60,000 nt of DNA, taken from Bolinopsis microptera. Taxonomy: Eukaryota; Ctenophora; Tentaculata; Lobata; Bolinopsidae. Below are positions 14,001 through 26,344 of this stretch, one piece after another (the stretch's first letter is position 1; every line of letters begins with the position of its first letter). The stretch spans positions 9,033,726 through 9,093,725 of the forward strand of contig NC_087074.1 in the NCBI RefSeq assembly GCF_026151205.1. Reading direction: 5' to 3'. Made by a program: the position numbers and the translations under genes. The notes under the pieces are model-generated. The model was not told the DNA's origin. It made no database searches and worked only from the letters and a program-made list of their open reading frames with translations.

Positions 14001-17000
14001 AATCACCCCCATATGACGTAGGCCTAGGCGGTCAAATTAATGCTTCCCTGGAGAGTTATGGGCAACAAAACTGTTTTGGTCACGTACATGACAGGCTAGT
14101 AAAACAAGAATTTGATTGTTTAGGGCCTAACATGCAAATTATTTGTTTGATTAGGCAACAACATGGTCTCGCACTTGCTATTATTGTACCCTGAAATCCG
14201 AAATATCAGATTACGATTATGACTATCAGATAACGATTAATCTTCATTGTATCAATCATACTATGTTTCCAGAACCTTTCTTTAACGGTTTCTTTATTCT
14301 GAGAATTAAGATCGCGAAAATAGTGTTGACAAATATTGTCGTGACCCCAATATTTCTAAGAATGAAGACACCAAATGGTTATGAGTTTTACATGAACATG
14401 ACAAAACAAATGAAAAGGAAGCCCTCCTGCAAACTTCTTTGTTGAATTTCTTTGTTCAGGTGAGAAGTTGCGCAAAAGAGCAAAATAATAAAAACTTAAG
14501 ATGTTCGTGTGTCGAACTTGGTACAGAGTAGCAGGATATTGATTTACCTGAAGATTACACCCGCCGCGCCCCTTCTTTTATGTTTACAAACATATAAAAA
14601 GTAGGGACGGTGACAACACTATAGCCTGCACAAAAGAGATCATTGACGACTATTGTTATTAAAAGTAGCACATCTTATCGAGCTCACGTTATATAAAATC
14701 TCTGACAGTTAAACTCAGCATCACTACGAAATGACCATGTTGAGTTCCGCACTCCTCTTCATCTCTAGCCAGCTACCCACACTGGTCTAAACAATTCAAA
14801 TGGAGTTCGGCTGGCACTTTGCCGGGGTACAGCTGTATCTCCGTGTCAGAACCAGGACCACAAGACTGGAACGAAAACAAGTTGTGTCAGCTATGTTGGA
14901 ATGCAGTATTGTAACAATAGTTAATAGCTAATATAATATACGTTGCCCCCTTCCTGGGGCAGGAATTTGAGCCAAATTGACGATCAACAATACATTGTTA
15001 CAACAATAACATTGCATTTCAGCATAGCTGACATTGCTGAACCAACGTCAATAATCTTAAGAGTGACCGGTGACGGTAAGTGACCCGATAAGCCCCACTT
15101 CTTGTCAAATTATTTTTTGGATTACGACCCAATCATGAAGTAAAAAGTATAAGCTGCAGTTTAACGGCAAAATAAAGCTAATTTTAGTTCATAAACGTCA
15201 TACTCATAGGTGTGGAGGATCAATACGGCTACTTTTAATTCTTTAAACTTAAAGTTTTAAGTTCAAAGTTTGAACTTGATACATGTTCAATGTTAACTTT
15301 AAGTATCACAAATATCGCGCGCGAAAAGTGGTATGCAACGTATATGTCAAGTTTGAACCAAAATACCCTTTTCTGCGTCAGCTGCATGCCATTACATGCT
15401 CAAAAACGCTACTGACGTATTCTCCATAAAAAGCACTTAATAGCGTAAGAGGTGATTTTAAACGATTCCCCGTCCAACTCGGCGTGCGTCTTGGTACATG
15501 TTAGGTTATAAACCTACAATGCATAATCAAAAAAGCTATAAACATATATTTTATAAGTATCAAATAAGATGTGCTTTTGTCAAAAATATAATTTACTACA
15601 TGTAAAATTCATATACATGTAATTGACGATTAAGAGATATGGGAGTGTGTTCAGGACTCTGAAAGTGGCATACTCTTATAGCAATGGTATGAAATGGTTA
15701 ACTTTAGTCAAGGTCTCATGTCTCTACGACCTTCGCTTTTGGCACTGTGAATCTTGCGCTTCAAGCGCAATGCGCAAATTCCTGCAGGAACTTCCCGACA
15801 TTGTAGAGACCTGAGACCTCGACTAAAGTTAACCATTTCTTCACATTTAGAACTCCTTCCATACTCCTTCGTGACTAAATTGACGATTTAGAGAATTTTA
15901 CCTGTTAAAATTTTTGCCGAGATTTACCTCATTTTACCTCACGAGGCCAGCCAAAAAAGGCAACATTGGGATGAGGTAAAATGAGGTAAAATGAGGTAAA
16001 ATGAGGTTGACCCCCCCCCCCCACCCTGTAATTGAAATATGAACACTTTTATAAAATGTATCTGTAGCATTTTCCACACTGTTAGGTTCCAGTGCTCACA
16101 ATATTGGGGTAACACCAACATGCTATCACGTGGTTTCCATTATTAATAACGTGTATCTGTACACGAAACTACCGTCTCTCTTGTTTAGGCCGTACACGAC
16201 GAGCAATGCTAGCAGCTGAAATGGCCGAGGATGGAGAGTTGGAAGGAGGAGCTGCTCCTACCGTCGAGGAGGGAGTAGAATCAGAGGAGTCCAACTTACA
16301 GGAGAAGATTATCCAGGAGAAGGAGGAACTGGAGCGAGAGAATGATATGATCAAGAAGTTCGGCTTCACTTTCGATGAGGAGGGTCAGATTATTCTTCCC
16401 GAGGTGAGTGCTCTCGTGGAACAAATTAAGTTGTTACAGAAATCTGATGTTTTCAATTCTTCGATTTGCGTTGAAGTCTTCACATTCATATCTAGTATTA
16501 AGAATAGGGACGGTATGTATTCTTGATTAATCTCTACTAGATCACTGTTTAATATTACCCTTTCCAGATCTCAGAAGAACACCCGCTGGTACGAGAACAA
16601 GTAGAACGTGTCACAGTTGAAGCTCGTAACCACGAAGTGGAGATATCACCTGAGATGTACTGCTCGGTGCTTGAAGAAGCTATTCGGGCGGTTATCACCG
16701 GACATCAAACTAAAGGGGATCCTGAGTACGGCGGCTGGATCCTGGACAACTTCCCTCTTACTCGAGACCAGTGGACCATGATGACTGAGAGAGCTGATAA
16801 GCTGCTTACTCCTGATTCGTTTATTATCCTGAACGATCCTGACCCTGAGAATGGGGAACTGCTGAAGAGATGGGCCGCTATTCAGAGACCCCCGGTTAGA
16901 ATGTTACCGGCTTCTATACAAAGTTCATTCTTAAGAAAACAAATTACCGTACATTTCCACAGCTATGTAACAATAAAAAAAAACAAACTTTCGTATCGAT

Positions 17001-20000
17001 TTTAAGTCTGGTAACTGGTAAGACCTTGACCTTAAGATTTAATTTTTCAGATATCGCTCACAGCAGCACAGATAAAAGCAGTGGAGAAAAAGAAGGCTAA
17101 ACCAGCTGGTGAGAAAACCGGAGACGGACTTGCTCCTTTGGATGAGTCAGAAGAACAAGAGGTATTAAGATTTAAATTTTTCGGATAATTATTATTATTA
17201 GTTAATAGTTATGGTATTTGTCAGGTTTGTATCAAGGATATAGATCTAACGAATACGGGGATGCGAGTTAAACACTTTGTTAGGTATTAATTTTATATTT
17301 GAAGTTTGAACACTGAAACTTGAAATCACCCTGATGCCTAATTCTTGACTCATTTCAGAATGCCCAAGACAAAGTTCCGGCCTCAGTTGAACAACGCGTA
17401 CTGAACCGCAAGGCATTTGACCGCGAGAAACCACAGCTGGAGGCAATAATAAAACAAAGTGACGTGGAGCTGTTAACTATTGAGTGTAATGTGGCCCTTG
17501 AAGCTATGAGGTCGAATGCTGTGGGCAAACTGGACTCCGTATTCAGATACAAATCAGTTGATTACTTCTCGTATGAGGAAGAGGAGCAGGAAGAGGAGGA
17601 GGAGGAAGAGGAAGAGGAGGTTAGAAATTATCACCAATTATACTTAGATTAACAAGACACGTTTAACTTCCACGTAGCCGTTACGCTTAAAACGCACTGA
17701 AATTTTCCAAAGATTTTATTTTTAATCGTTTATTAACGATAATCAACATAAGATAGTATAGTCAGAAATAAAACACACATATTTTTCATCACTAAAAAAC
17801 TTTTTTTAAAACAAATTGCGCAGGTTGACAAGAGGAATCTGGGAGAGACGAGACATTACTGCCCCGTTACCCTGCTCGAGAAGAATGTCCTCTGGCCGGG
17901 AGATCACGAGATTGGAGCCAGGTTCCGGGAGAAGATTTACCTGTTCAGCAGTCCGGAATGTAAGATTAAATTCCTGGAGAGTCCGGAAAAGTACGCTCCT
18001 AGTGGTGCTCCTCTTGTGGTAAGACTTACAATTTTCAAGCACTTTTAGATCAAATATATTTGGGATAAGGTCAATATTTTTTGATAAGTTCGAGAGAAAT
18101 TACTTATGAAATTTCCAGCAGTGACCTGAGTTCAAATCTGTAAGTGGCGGCCGCGTTTCGAAACAAATATATATAATAATGTATATGGATATTGGATAAC
18201 CTTCCAATATTTAAATGCATTGCCATTAACTATTAAAAAACCTTTAATACGGATCTTCCTGGATAGATATCTTGGTTAAGTGAAACTTCTTCAAACTTTT
18301 GGCTCGTTATATTTTGAAGTTTAAATTGCTCTGCGCCGCCATTTGTCGTTTCGATGAATAATACTCACCTAACTCTCCACAAGTTGGAGTTGTATCACTA
18401 GAAAAGGTGGTGCCCTCAGTACAGGTGATAGTGTTGCTGCCTCTCCGTAGGAACCCCTCTTCACATGACACTGTCAGCACTGTTCCTGCTTCTACAGGAA
18501 ATGTTGCTTCTGTTTTCAGCTGACTCCAGGCTGGTTTCAGACCCATACATAGATCTGTGGGATGTGTTGTGTTTAGTTTATTAATATTGAAATGGGAATA
18601 ATAGTGTAACATCTTCAACGTGAACTTGGCCTCAAACATATATTCGTAAAAATGAGGTCACCTCGATTTCTTATACAGTTATACACTATAAATGACATAT
18701 TATGATTAGATGCCAATCACTTGTTACTGTAGCAGATAATTGGGATGAATTACCAAGTTCATATCTGTAGTGTGTGGAGACTTTATCGTATTTACTAGAT
18801 GATGAGGCGTGAAATCTCAATCCTGTCATCTTGTTCCTCATTGCACACTTGTTATCTTCATATATCCACGTGACCTCCAGAACATCATCAAACCAGACTT
18901 GCAACTGAGTGGTAGTCTTCAGGAAGGTCAGAACACCAGCTCGCTTGAGGAATCCTTCTGTTCCTTTTAGAGTGTAGCCACCATTGCATTTGGAAGCCCC
19001 TATGGTATTCGTATCGAATGTGAACCAGCCTACTCCTCCCATCGTCCATCTGATGTCGTTACCATTAGTTATCTTCTTATCAGTCTGCATCTGGAACTTC
19101 TTACTCTCCACTATTTCATTTACAAATGTGCTTTTGTCCCCGGGAACTGGGAACCACTCACTGTACTGGGTACCTAAGATGTAAATGAGTAAATACCATC
19201 GGTTTCTATGAATAGTTCATATTATATTTCTACAATATAAGCTATTATATAAAATAATTTAATGAAAATAACAATTATTTAAATGGCATTGATTCTATCA
19301 AAAAGCAAGTAAAGTTCAAATAATTCTGCTTTCTTTGCCGCAAAATTATCAGCCAAGTGTTCATTAGAAAAATAACGTATTATTCGGTTTCTCAAGTTAA
19401 GGGGGCAGGGGGGGGTCTTCATGGAAATTTTCTCAAAATCGACTTTTTAGTTGTTTCTGATAGATGGGAGTGATATCTATCAGATGCTTTTAATCCGATA
19501 GAAAAATATTGCTCCTATCAGAAATTATCGCCTGTAGAAGGTCAGCGCTTGTGTGTAATTGTATTGCGCGAGCGATTTTTGATGGCGTGCCCTGAAAATC
19601 GAGTCTAAAAATCTATCTCCTCCTACATTATTTGAGCAATCACCCTCAAACTTTCAGGATATGTTTTAGGGATCATTTAGAAGAGATTGTCCGGGCAAAA
19701 TTTTGAGATAGGCCTTTAAACATTTTTTATTCGATTTTGAAAATCTTGGACCTGGTTTTTTGACGATTTTTCGAGGTCCAAAATTTTAAAAATCGAATAA
19801 AAAATGTTTAAAGGCCTATCTCAAAATTTTGCCCGGACAATCTCTTCTAAATGATCCCTAGAACATATCCTGAAAGTTTGAGGGTGATTGCTCAAATAAT
19901 GTAGGAGGAGATAGATTTTTAGACTCGATTTTCAGGGCACGCCATCAAAAATCGCTCGTGCAATACAATTACACACAAGCGCTGACCTTTTACCGGCGAT

Positions 20001-23000
20001 AATTTCGGCTAGGAACAATATTTTTCTATCGGATTAAAAGCATCTGATAGATATCACTCCCCTCTATCAGAAACAACTAAAAAGTCGATTTTGAGAAAAT
20101 TTCCATGAAGACCCCGGCCCCCCCTGCCCCCTTAATTAATACATACCTTCTACACTGGGCGAGAGTCCGATAAGAACTGTAGCTATCAGTAGACTGACTA
20201 GTATTGTACTCATATCTCACTATAATAGATTATAAAATATAATTATATAATCGACTTGAATCCCACAGTTTCAATTGTATTCAACGTCTAAAAAGGAAAA
20301 TAAATCAGATTTCAAATATAATAGAATAAGAGGGGATTGGGGAGGAGCTTCTAGAAGGTGTGACATAATGAGATTAAATGGATTAAGAACTTGACTTGTG
20401 AACTATTTAATGATTTTAATCTTAGCAGGGTAGCCAGCTATTAAAATCTTTATCGCGCTCTTAGTTCTTATTCAAATCTTAATTTAATGTGGTTTCTCAG
20501 GATCTTAAAGAAGTAAATTTGATGCACCCAAATGCAAAGTATAAACTCTCTTTAAAATTTTGACGCAAACGAATAAATAATGTAAACAACAACACTGTAC
20601 TGAGAGGACACGAAAGAAAGCTCAAGCGCCTCAACTGATACAAAGATTAGCAACCTGCTAGTTATAAGAGCGCCCACTTAACCGTGAGAAAGGGTGGAGT
20701 ACGGGGACGTCATAACTCAACAGCAAAATATTATCTAATTAAAACAGCAACTATTGGACAGAATTATCTAATTATTGTAAGCTTCAGGCAACACATGTTT
20801 ATTGACGTGGGTAATGGTAAACTTTTCCCTGGGCTCATGAGCCATTATCAGGGTGAGGCGTAAAGTAGGGGCTCCTGTTGCTCTGTTGACGTTAATTATA
20901 TTGCTAGTTTTAGAAGGCAGGTGGTTATAATACTATAATAACAAATAAATTATGTCTGTCGTGCCAGCACATGCTGATCTTATGATGGGAGCTATAAACC
21001 TAACTGTGCACTATATACAGATTATAAGAGCGCTCACGTGGCCACTCGAGAACACGTGCGCTGTTGCTAATCATGGCCCGTGTCATCCATAAGAATTTAT
21101 AATTAAAATATGATATTATTAAGGATGCTGTAAAACGCCAACAGGAACCCCTACTATGAGTTACAACGAATAGAATATGTCTTTCGCACTAGCACATGAT
21201 ACTGATCTCATGGTGCAGTGGGAGCTAATAACCTAACTATCCTAAAAAATTATCTGGTCGAGGCCTACCGACAGTTGCGCTCATTTCCCACACACTAACA
21301 GGTCCATTAACGGGTTCCTAAAATTTGCCATGTAATAATATCAAAACCGTTATATCGGCCATGTAACCCGAAAAATGTGTTGCTGTTAAAAGATAAGCAG
21401 CGTTATCACTCACAAATCAACCCAGTTATAATAACAAAATTAGACGGCCGGAGTATAGATGGCCGGACCATGACCATAATGAATTACACTCACGACAGTT
21501 ACAGAGTGGGTTAAGCTAATTGGGTCATAATTAGGATAAAGAGAGGTAGACAAATTATCTGTTGATAAGGAATCTAAAACAGTCCGTATGACAATAAGTA
21601 AGATCTGGATTAATGAGGTAGTACAGGTCGGAGGAGCGTTACCCAGAGTCAAATCACAAACAGTCAAGGAGGTGGTCCGCAGATTGCGTGATGACCGCGA
21701 AGATGCCCACTTCTAATCCTCTCAATAGGTTCAATAGATAGGTAGGTTAATAATGAGCTGTAACAATGGATTAGCTGTAACAATTATATTGATTATTATA
21801 ATAATTATTGTATTAACCTATAGAATTACCCTCATCTAGGAGGTTTTACAATAAGGTTGGCAGGATAGCTGGGGCTATAGTTGAGCTGGTGATTAGCCAA
21901 ATTGAAGTAGAGTATTCAATATTATAATTTTATAACTTTACATTATAAGAATTAAGATCCCAAAACATTGTGTACCTAAAGAACGACAAATTAAGTCTAT
22001 AAATTTAGTCAAACTTTTGACTAAAATTGTTGTAAACCAAATTTCATGAGACTAATTTTAAAGGAAACCAAAATTTCAGTAGAGCATATATGACATGAAT
22101 ATCGAATATTATTAAGCCTACATTGTTTATAGGGCTTTATAATTAATATAATGACATCACCGTTCCTACTGCACAAAACTGTACCAAAGTCCTATTGAGC
22201 TATTGCACTTAAAGGGTTAGAGCTCCTCTTGGACATGACATTTTTAATCGATCCATCCCAATGCATGCTCTGTTGAAACGGCTGAAGGATCATATCGACA
22301 TAAACTACGTCGTAAATAAATAATTAATGTGCAAGAGTGTTCTTAAAATTAAAATTTAAAAAAATCATTAAAATTTAACTTCGTCACATCTTTATCGAAA
22401 GAGAAACAAGTGCGAATATATTAATTTAACTCCCAATTTCCCAAATTCCCATGAACATGTTCCATAATGATATGATATGATGATATGAATTAGTAACCGA
22501 ATAACAACAGTTCAGTGTCATAATAAAATGAAGTTCAACTTAGCCGTCACGTATCCGCAGAGGAGTTCTGTTGAGGTGTAGCACTAGCGGGACTTTACAG
22601 CTGGCCTTCAGTTGATCCTTCTTAGTGACTTCCTTCTTCGGGAAACGCATGTTGTTTGCTCTCACCAGGAACCTCGCTGTCTCTCTTATGAAGCTAGCAT
22701 CTCTGAATAGCCTCTCCACGTTAGCGAAAGACAGGTTTTGGCTTTTTGGGGAAATTAGGCGATTAGGTTTGGCCTCTATACGGCCACTATACGGCCTCTA
22801 TATATGGTCGGGGGGGGGGGGGGGGGGGGGGGGGGGTACCAATGGCATAATGGAGAATTGGCCAATAAAAATTTCCATTTATGCCATAAAACGTATGCCA
22901 TTTATGCCATTTTTGATATAATACATTTCTATTTTCTTTATTTGTCATATGAATCTTTAACGATCATTCCAAGCGTTATAAAGCATGAAACATGTCTCTT

Positions 23001-26000
23001 ATTCAAGTACTAATAATAATTTGCGAATTTAAAGTCAAATATGAAGACCTAAATTCATGGCATAAATGGAGAATTGGCCAATACAAATTTCCATTTATGC
23101 CATAAAACGTATGCCATTTATGCCATTTTATGCCATTGGTACCCCCCCCCCCCCCCATATGGTCTTTATACGGCCTCTATACGGCCACTATATGGCCCCT
23201 ACACGGCCACTATACGGCCTTTATACGGCCTCTATATAGCCTCTATACGACCTTTATACGGCCTAACCCTAACCCTAACCCTAACCCTAACCCTAGCCCT
23301 AACCGTATTAAGGCCGTATAGAGGCCGTTTGGAGGCCATAGATTAGATGTTTTGTGTGGCCGTTTAGAGGCCGTATGAAGGCCATGTTATATATCTTTTA
23401 AGTGGCCGTATAGTAGCCGTATAAAAGCCGTATGGAGGCCGTATAGAAGCCGTATAAAGGCCGTATAGAGGCCGTATAAAGGCCGTGTAGGGGCCATATA
23501 GTGGCCGTATAGAGGCCGTATAGTGGCCGTATAGTTGCCGTATAGTGGCCGAATAGAGGCCAAACCTTATCGCCCAATTTCCCGTTTTCGGGAACTGGGA
23601 ACCACATGCTTTACTGGATTCCTGAAAATATCAAAAAAGTTAAAAAAATTAAAAATGGTACCTAAGATGCAGATAAGGAAAGACCTTCTAAATTGAATTT
23701 AGAAGAACTGAAAACTCACGTTACTCTTCACAAATTAAGTTCTAGTTGTTTTATCTTCTCCAGGAACAGCTAAGTGATTAGTGATCACTTCAAAGAGCAC
23801 CTGATAAAGACAATTTTGTATATGAAATAGTATACTTGACATTAAATTGTTGTATTCAAATATAACTTGGTGAATTAAGAGTTAGAGTTAGAAAGGGGGG
23901 GGGGGGGGGGGCAATGGCATAAATGGAGAAAATGGAGAATTACTCATAGGTTTTTCCATTTTCTCCATAGAAATAGTCTCCATTTTATGCCATTTTATGC
24001 CATTTTATGCCATTGAAAACCTGAAAAATTTAGAATTTCGAGAAAAATTATTTAAAAAAAAGATATTTTCGGCCAATAATGAACAGGGTATCATGAAACA
24101 TGGATAAAAGTGGTTTTCAGAAAACCTTTTCAGAAAAATGTTGACTTAGAAAATTTTCGGCCCGAGTCATTCTCGATACGTACCTCTCGTATCGAGAGCT
24201 CCCGATTCCGAGCTCGTGTTGCAAAGGGGAGGCCTGCCTTCCGAGATCGCATTACCAGGGGGAAGCCTCGAGTCCAAAATTGTGTACCGAGGGGTAATTT
24301 TCTAAGTCAAAATTTTTCAAAGTTTTTAATAAGTCAAAATTTGTCAAAGTTTTTCTAAAAACCACTTTTTTCCACGTTTCATGCTAGCCTCTTCATTATT
24401 AGACGAAAATATTTTTTTGGTTTTTCGGTTTATCGAAGTCTGCACCTACCCGGCCCCTCGCTACACAAATTTGGACTCGAGGCTTCCCCCTGGTAATTCG
24501 ATCTCGGAAGGCAGGCCTCCCCTTTGCAGTGCGAGCTTGTTTCGACATTCGAGGATGTAGGTCTCACTTCTCAGTGCCTATTACTCTCCCCTATTACTCA
24601 CTCCTGCTGTAGCCTGTAGAAATAACTTTACACTAGGCTTGAGTAATTATGAGTTTGCCTGAAGTGTGCCTCTACTAACCTAGTATAAGCATCTAGTAGC
24701 CTACTATGAGCTTTCATAAGCTTGTTACGCCCCTAGTAAGCGTAAATAAACATGTTAGGATGTCCAATTTAGGTGTTAAATGGTGTTAAAGATGAAATTT
24801 CGAAGACAAAATTCATGGCATAAAATGGAGAAAATGGAGAATTACTCATGGGTTTTTCCATTTTCTCCATAGAAAAAGTCTCCATTTTATGCCATTTTAT
24901 GCCATTTTATGCCATTTTATGCCATTGGCCCCCCCCCCCCCCCCCCCCCCCCCGTTAGAAATTCATCAGAACAGATACAATAACTTTACAGGTAAATACT
25001 TATATTTATTTTCTCTCTTTTCGACCAAAAGTCGAAGAATATCTGTTATCTGCTGTCATCAATACAACTTGATAAAGAAGCGCTCACTGCAGAGTCTTGT
25101 TAAGTTGCTGTGGTTGAAGTATATCCCTCTAGATCAGGGACAAAAGGAAATCGCGGCATGTACGGAATCGCGATTTTTCCCATTATTTGCGACAAATTTT
25201 ATGTATAGTTTAATGTATAATCTGTTAAGGGGGGGGGGGGGGGGGGGGGGGGGTTCACCCTGATTTTTTTGTGAAACTTGGTTTCGAGATAGCAGTTGAC
25301 CAACAAACTAGGACCAGTGACCGAACTTTTGAGGGGGTCCCGGACCCCAACCGCCAAACAGTGCCCGCGGGGCAGCCACGCCCATATTTGGTCCAAATTA
25401 GGCCCAATTTAGCCAAATACCCTGAACATGCCCAAAATCCAAATTTTAGGTGCTCTACTTGTAGCTAGTGGTCCCCTGAACTCGTATATGAATTTCCATC
25501 AAGATTGGACAGAAATGACTGAGTTATGAGCAAAAAACCATATGACCATATTTGGGCATACGCACCAAATTCTGAATTTCGCATTGCGAATTTTGGAATT
25601 TGGCCGCCAAATTTTTTTAAAGGCCTAACTCAAAATTCTGTCCCAAAACTTAAGGTCGAAATGCGATTCTACGTTGATTCTGAAAATGTCATGCAAAAAT
25701 ATTGAAACCCTATTGAGTTCTATTGTTTTGAGCGAAATCAGTTTTGCAAATATCGCAAACTGAGATATGGGCAATTTTGTTCATTTTTTGCGATTATTTG
25801 AACACAGAATCCACAGTTAGGTAGATACTGAGCTGATAATCATAGACTCATAGAGAATGTGTAGTATAGGCTTACCTTCCATATAAAGTTGGTTTTATTC
25901 AAAAATATTGATATTTGACCAATATATGGGCCAAAATCGATCAAATTTGGTGCGTATGCCCAAATATGGTCATATGGTTTTTTGCTCATAACTCAGTCAT

Positions 26001-26259
26001 TTTTTGTCCAATCTTGATGAAATTCATATACGAGTTCAGGGGACCACTAGCTACAAGTAGAGCACCTAAAATCTGGATTTTGGGCATGTTCAGGGTATTT
26101 GGCTAAATTGGGCCTAATTTGGACCAAATATGGGCGTGGCTGCCCCGCGGGCACTGTTTGGCGGTTGGGGTCCGGGACCCCCTCAAAAGTTTGGTCACTG
26201 GTCCTAGTTTGTTGTTCAACTGCTATCTCGAAACCAAGTTTCACAAAAAAATCAGGGTG

Positions 26260-26344
<85 letters not shown>

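Larger units (their letters stand above)
11478..16028. mobile_element. Nested transposon composite filling AK9 intron 7
   Basis: The left end (CCCTG, twelve G, then GTCAACCTCATTTTACC) is mirrored on the right by GGTAAAATGAGGTTGA, twelve C and ACCCTG. TA dinucleotides flank both sides. Both ends carry a 100-base palindromic unit containing CTCACGAGGCCAGCC and tandem AAAATGAGGT repeats, at 11890-11965 and 15920-16010, in the same orientation. The whole may be one TA-inserting element, or two copies of a small MITE with other DNA between them. It contains a 377-bp hAT-type MITE, an inverted pair of 340-bp MITEs and unclassified sequence. Confidence 0.6.
22753..23590. mobile_element. Foldback element with GGCC-TATA repeats and central telomeric tract
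   Basis: The left end GGGAAATTAGGCGATTAGG followed by TTTGGCCTCTATACGGCC matches the reverse complement of the right end (GGGAAATTGGGCGATAAGG, then TTTGGCCTCTATTCGGCC). Inside are many 10-11-base repeats of the type GGCCTCTATAC on the left and GTATAGAGGCC on the right, an inverted satellite-like array. Its centre holds (CCCTAA)n at 23263-23302. Another element (22810-23156) is inserted in the left arm. No protein is encoded. Confidence 0.7.

Noticed and set aside
12835-15814. Two similar 63-residue frames on opposite strands
   Set aside because: They come from the inverted pair of 340-bp MITEs, not from a gene.
22625-22921. 98-residue plus-strand frame
   Set aside because: It is antisense to the better protein-like minus-strand segment and runs into a poly-G tract.
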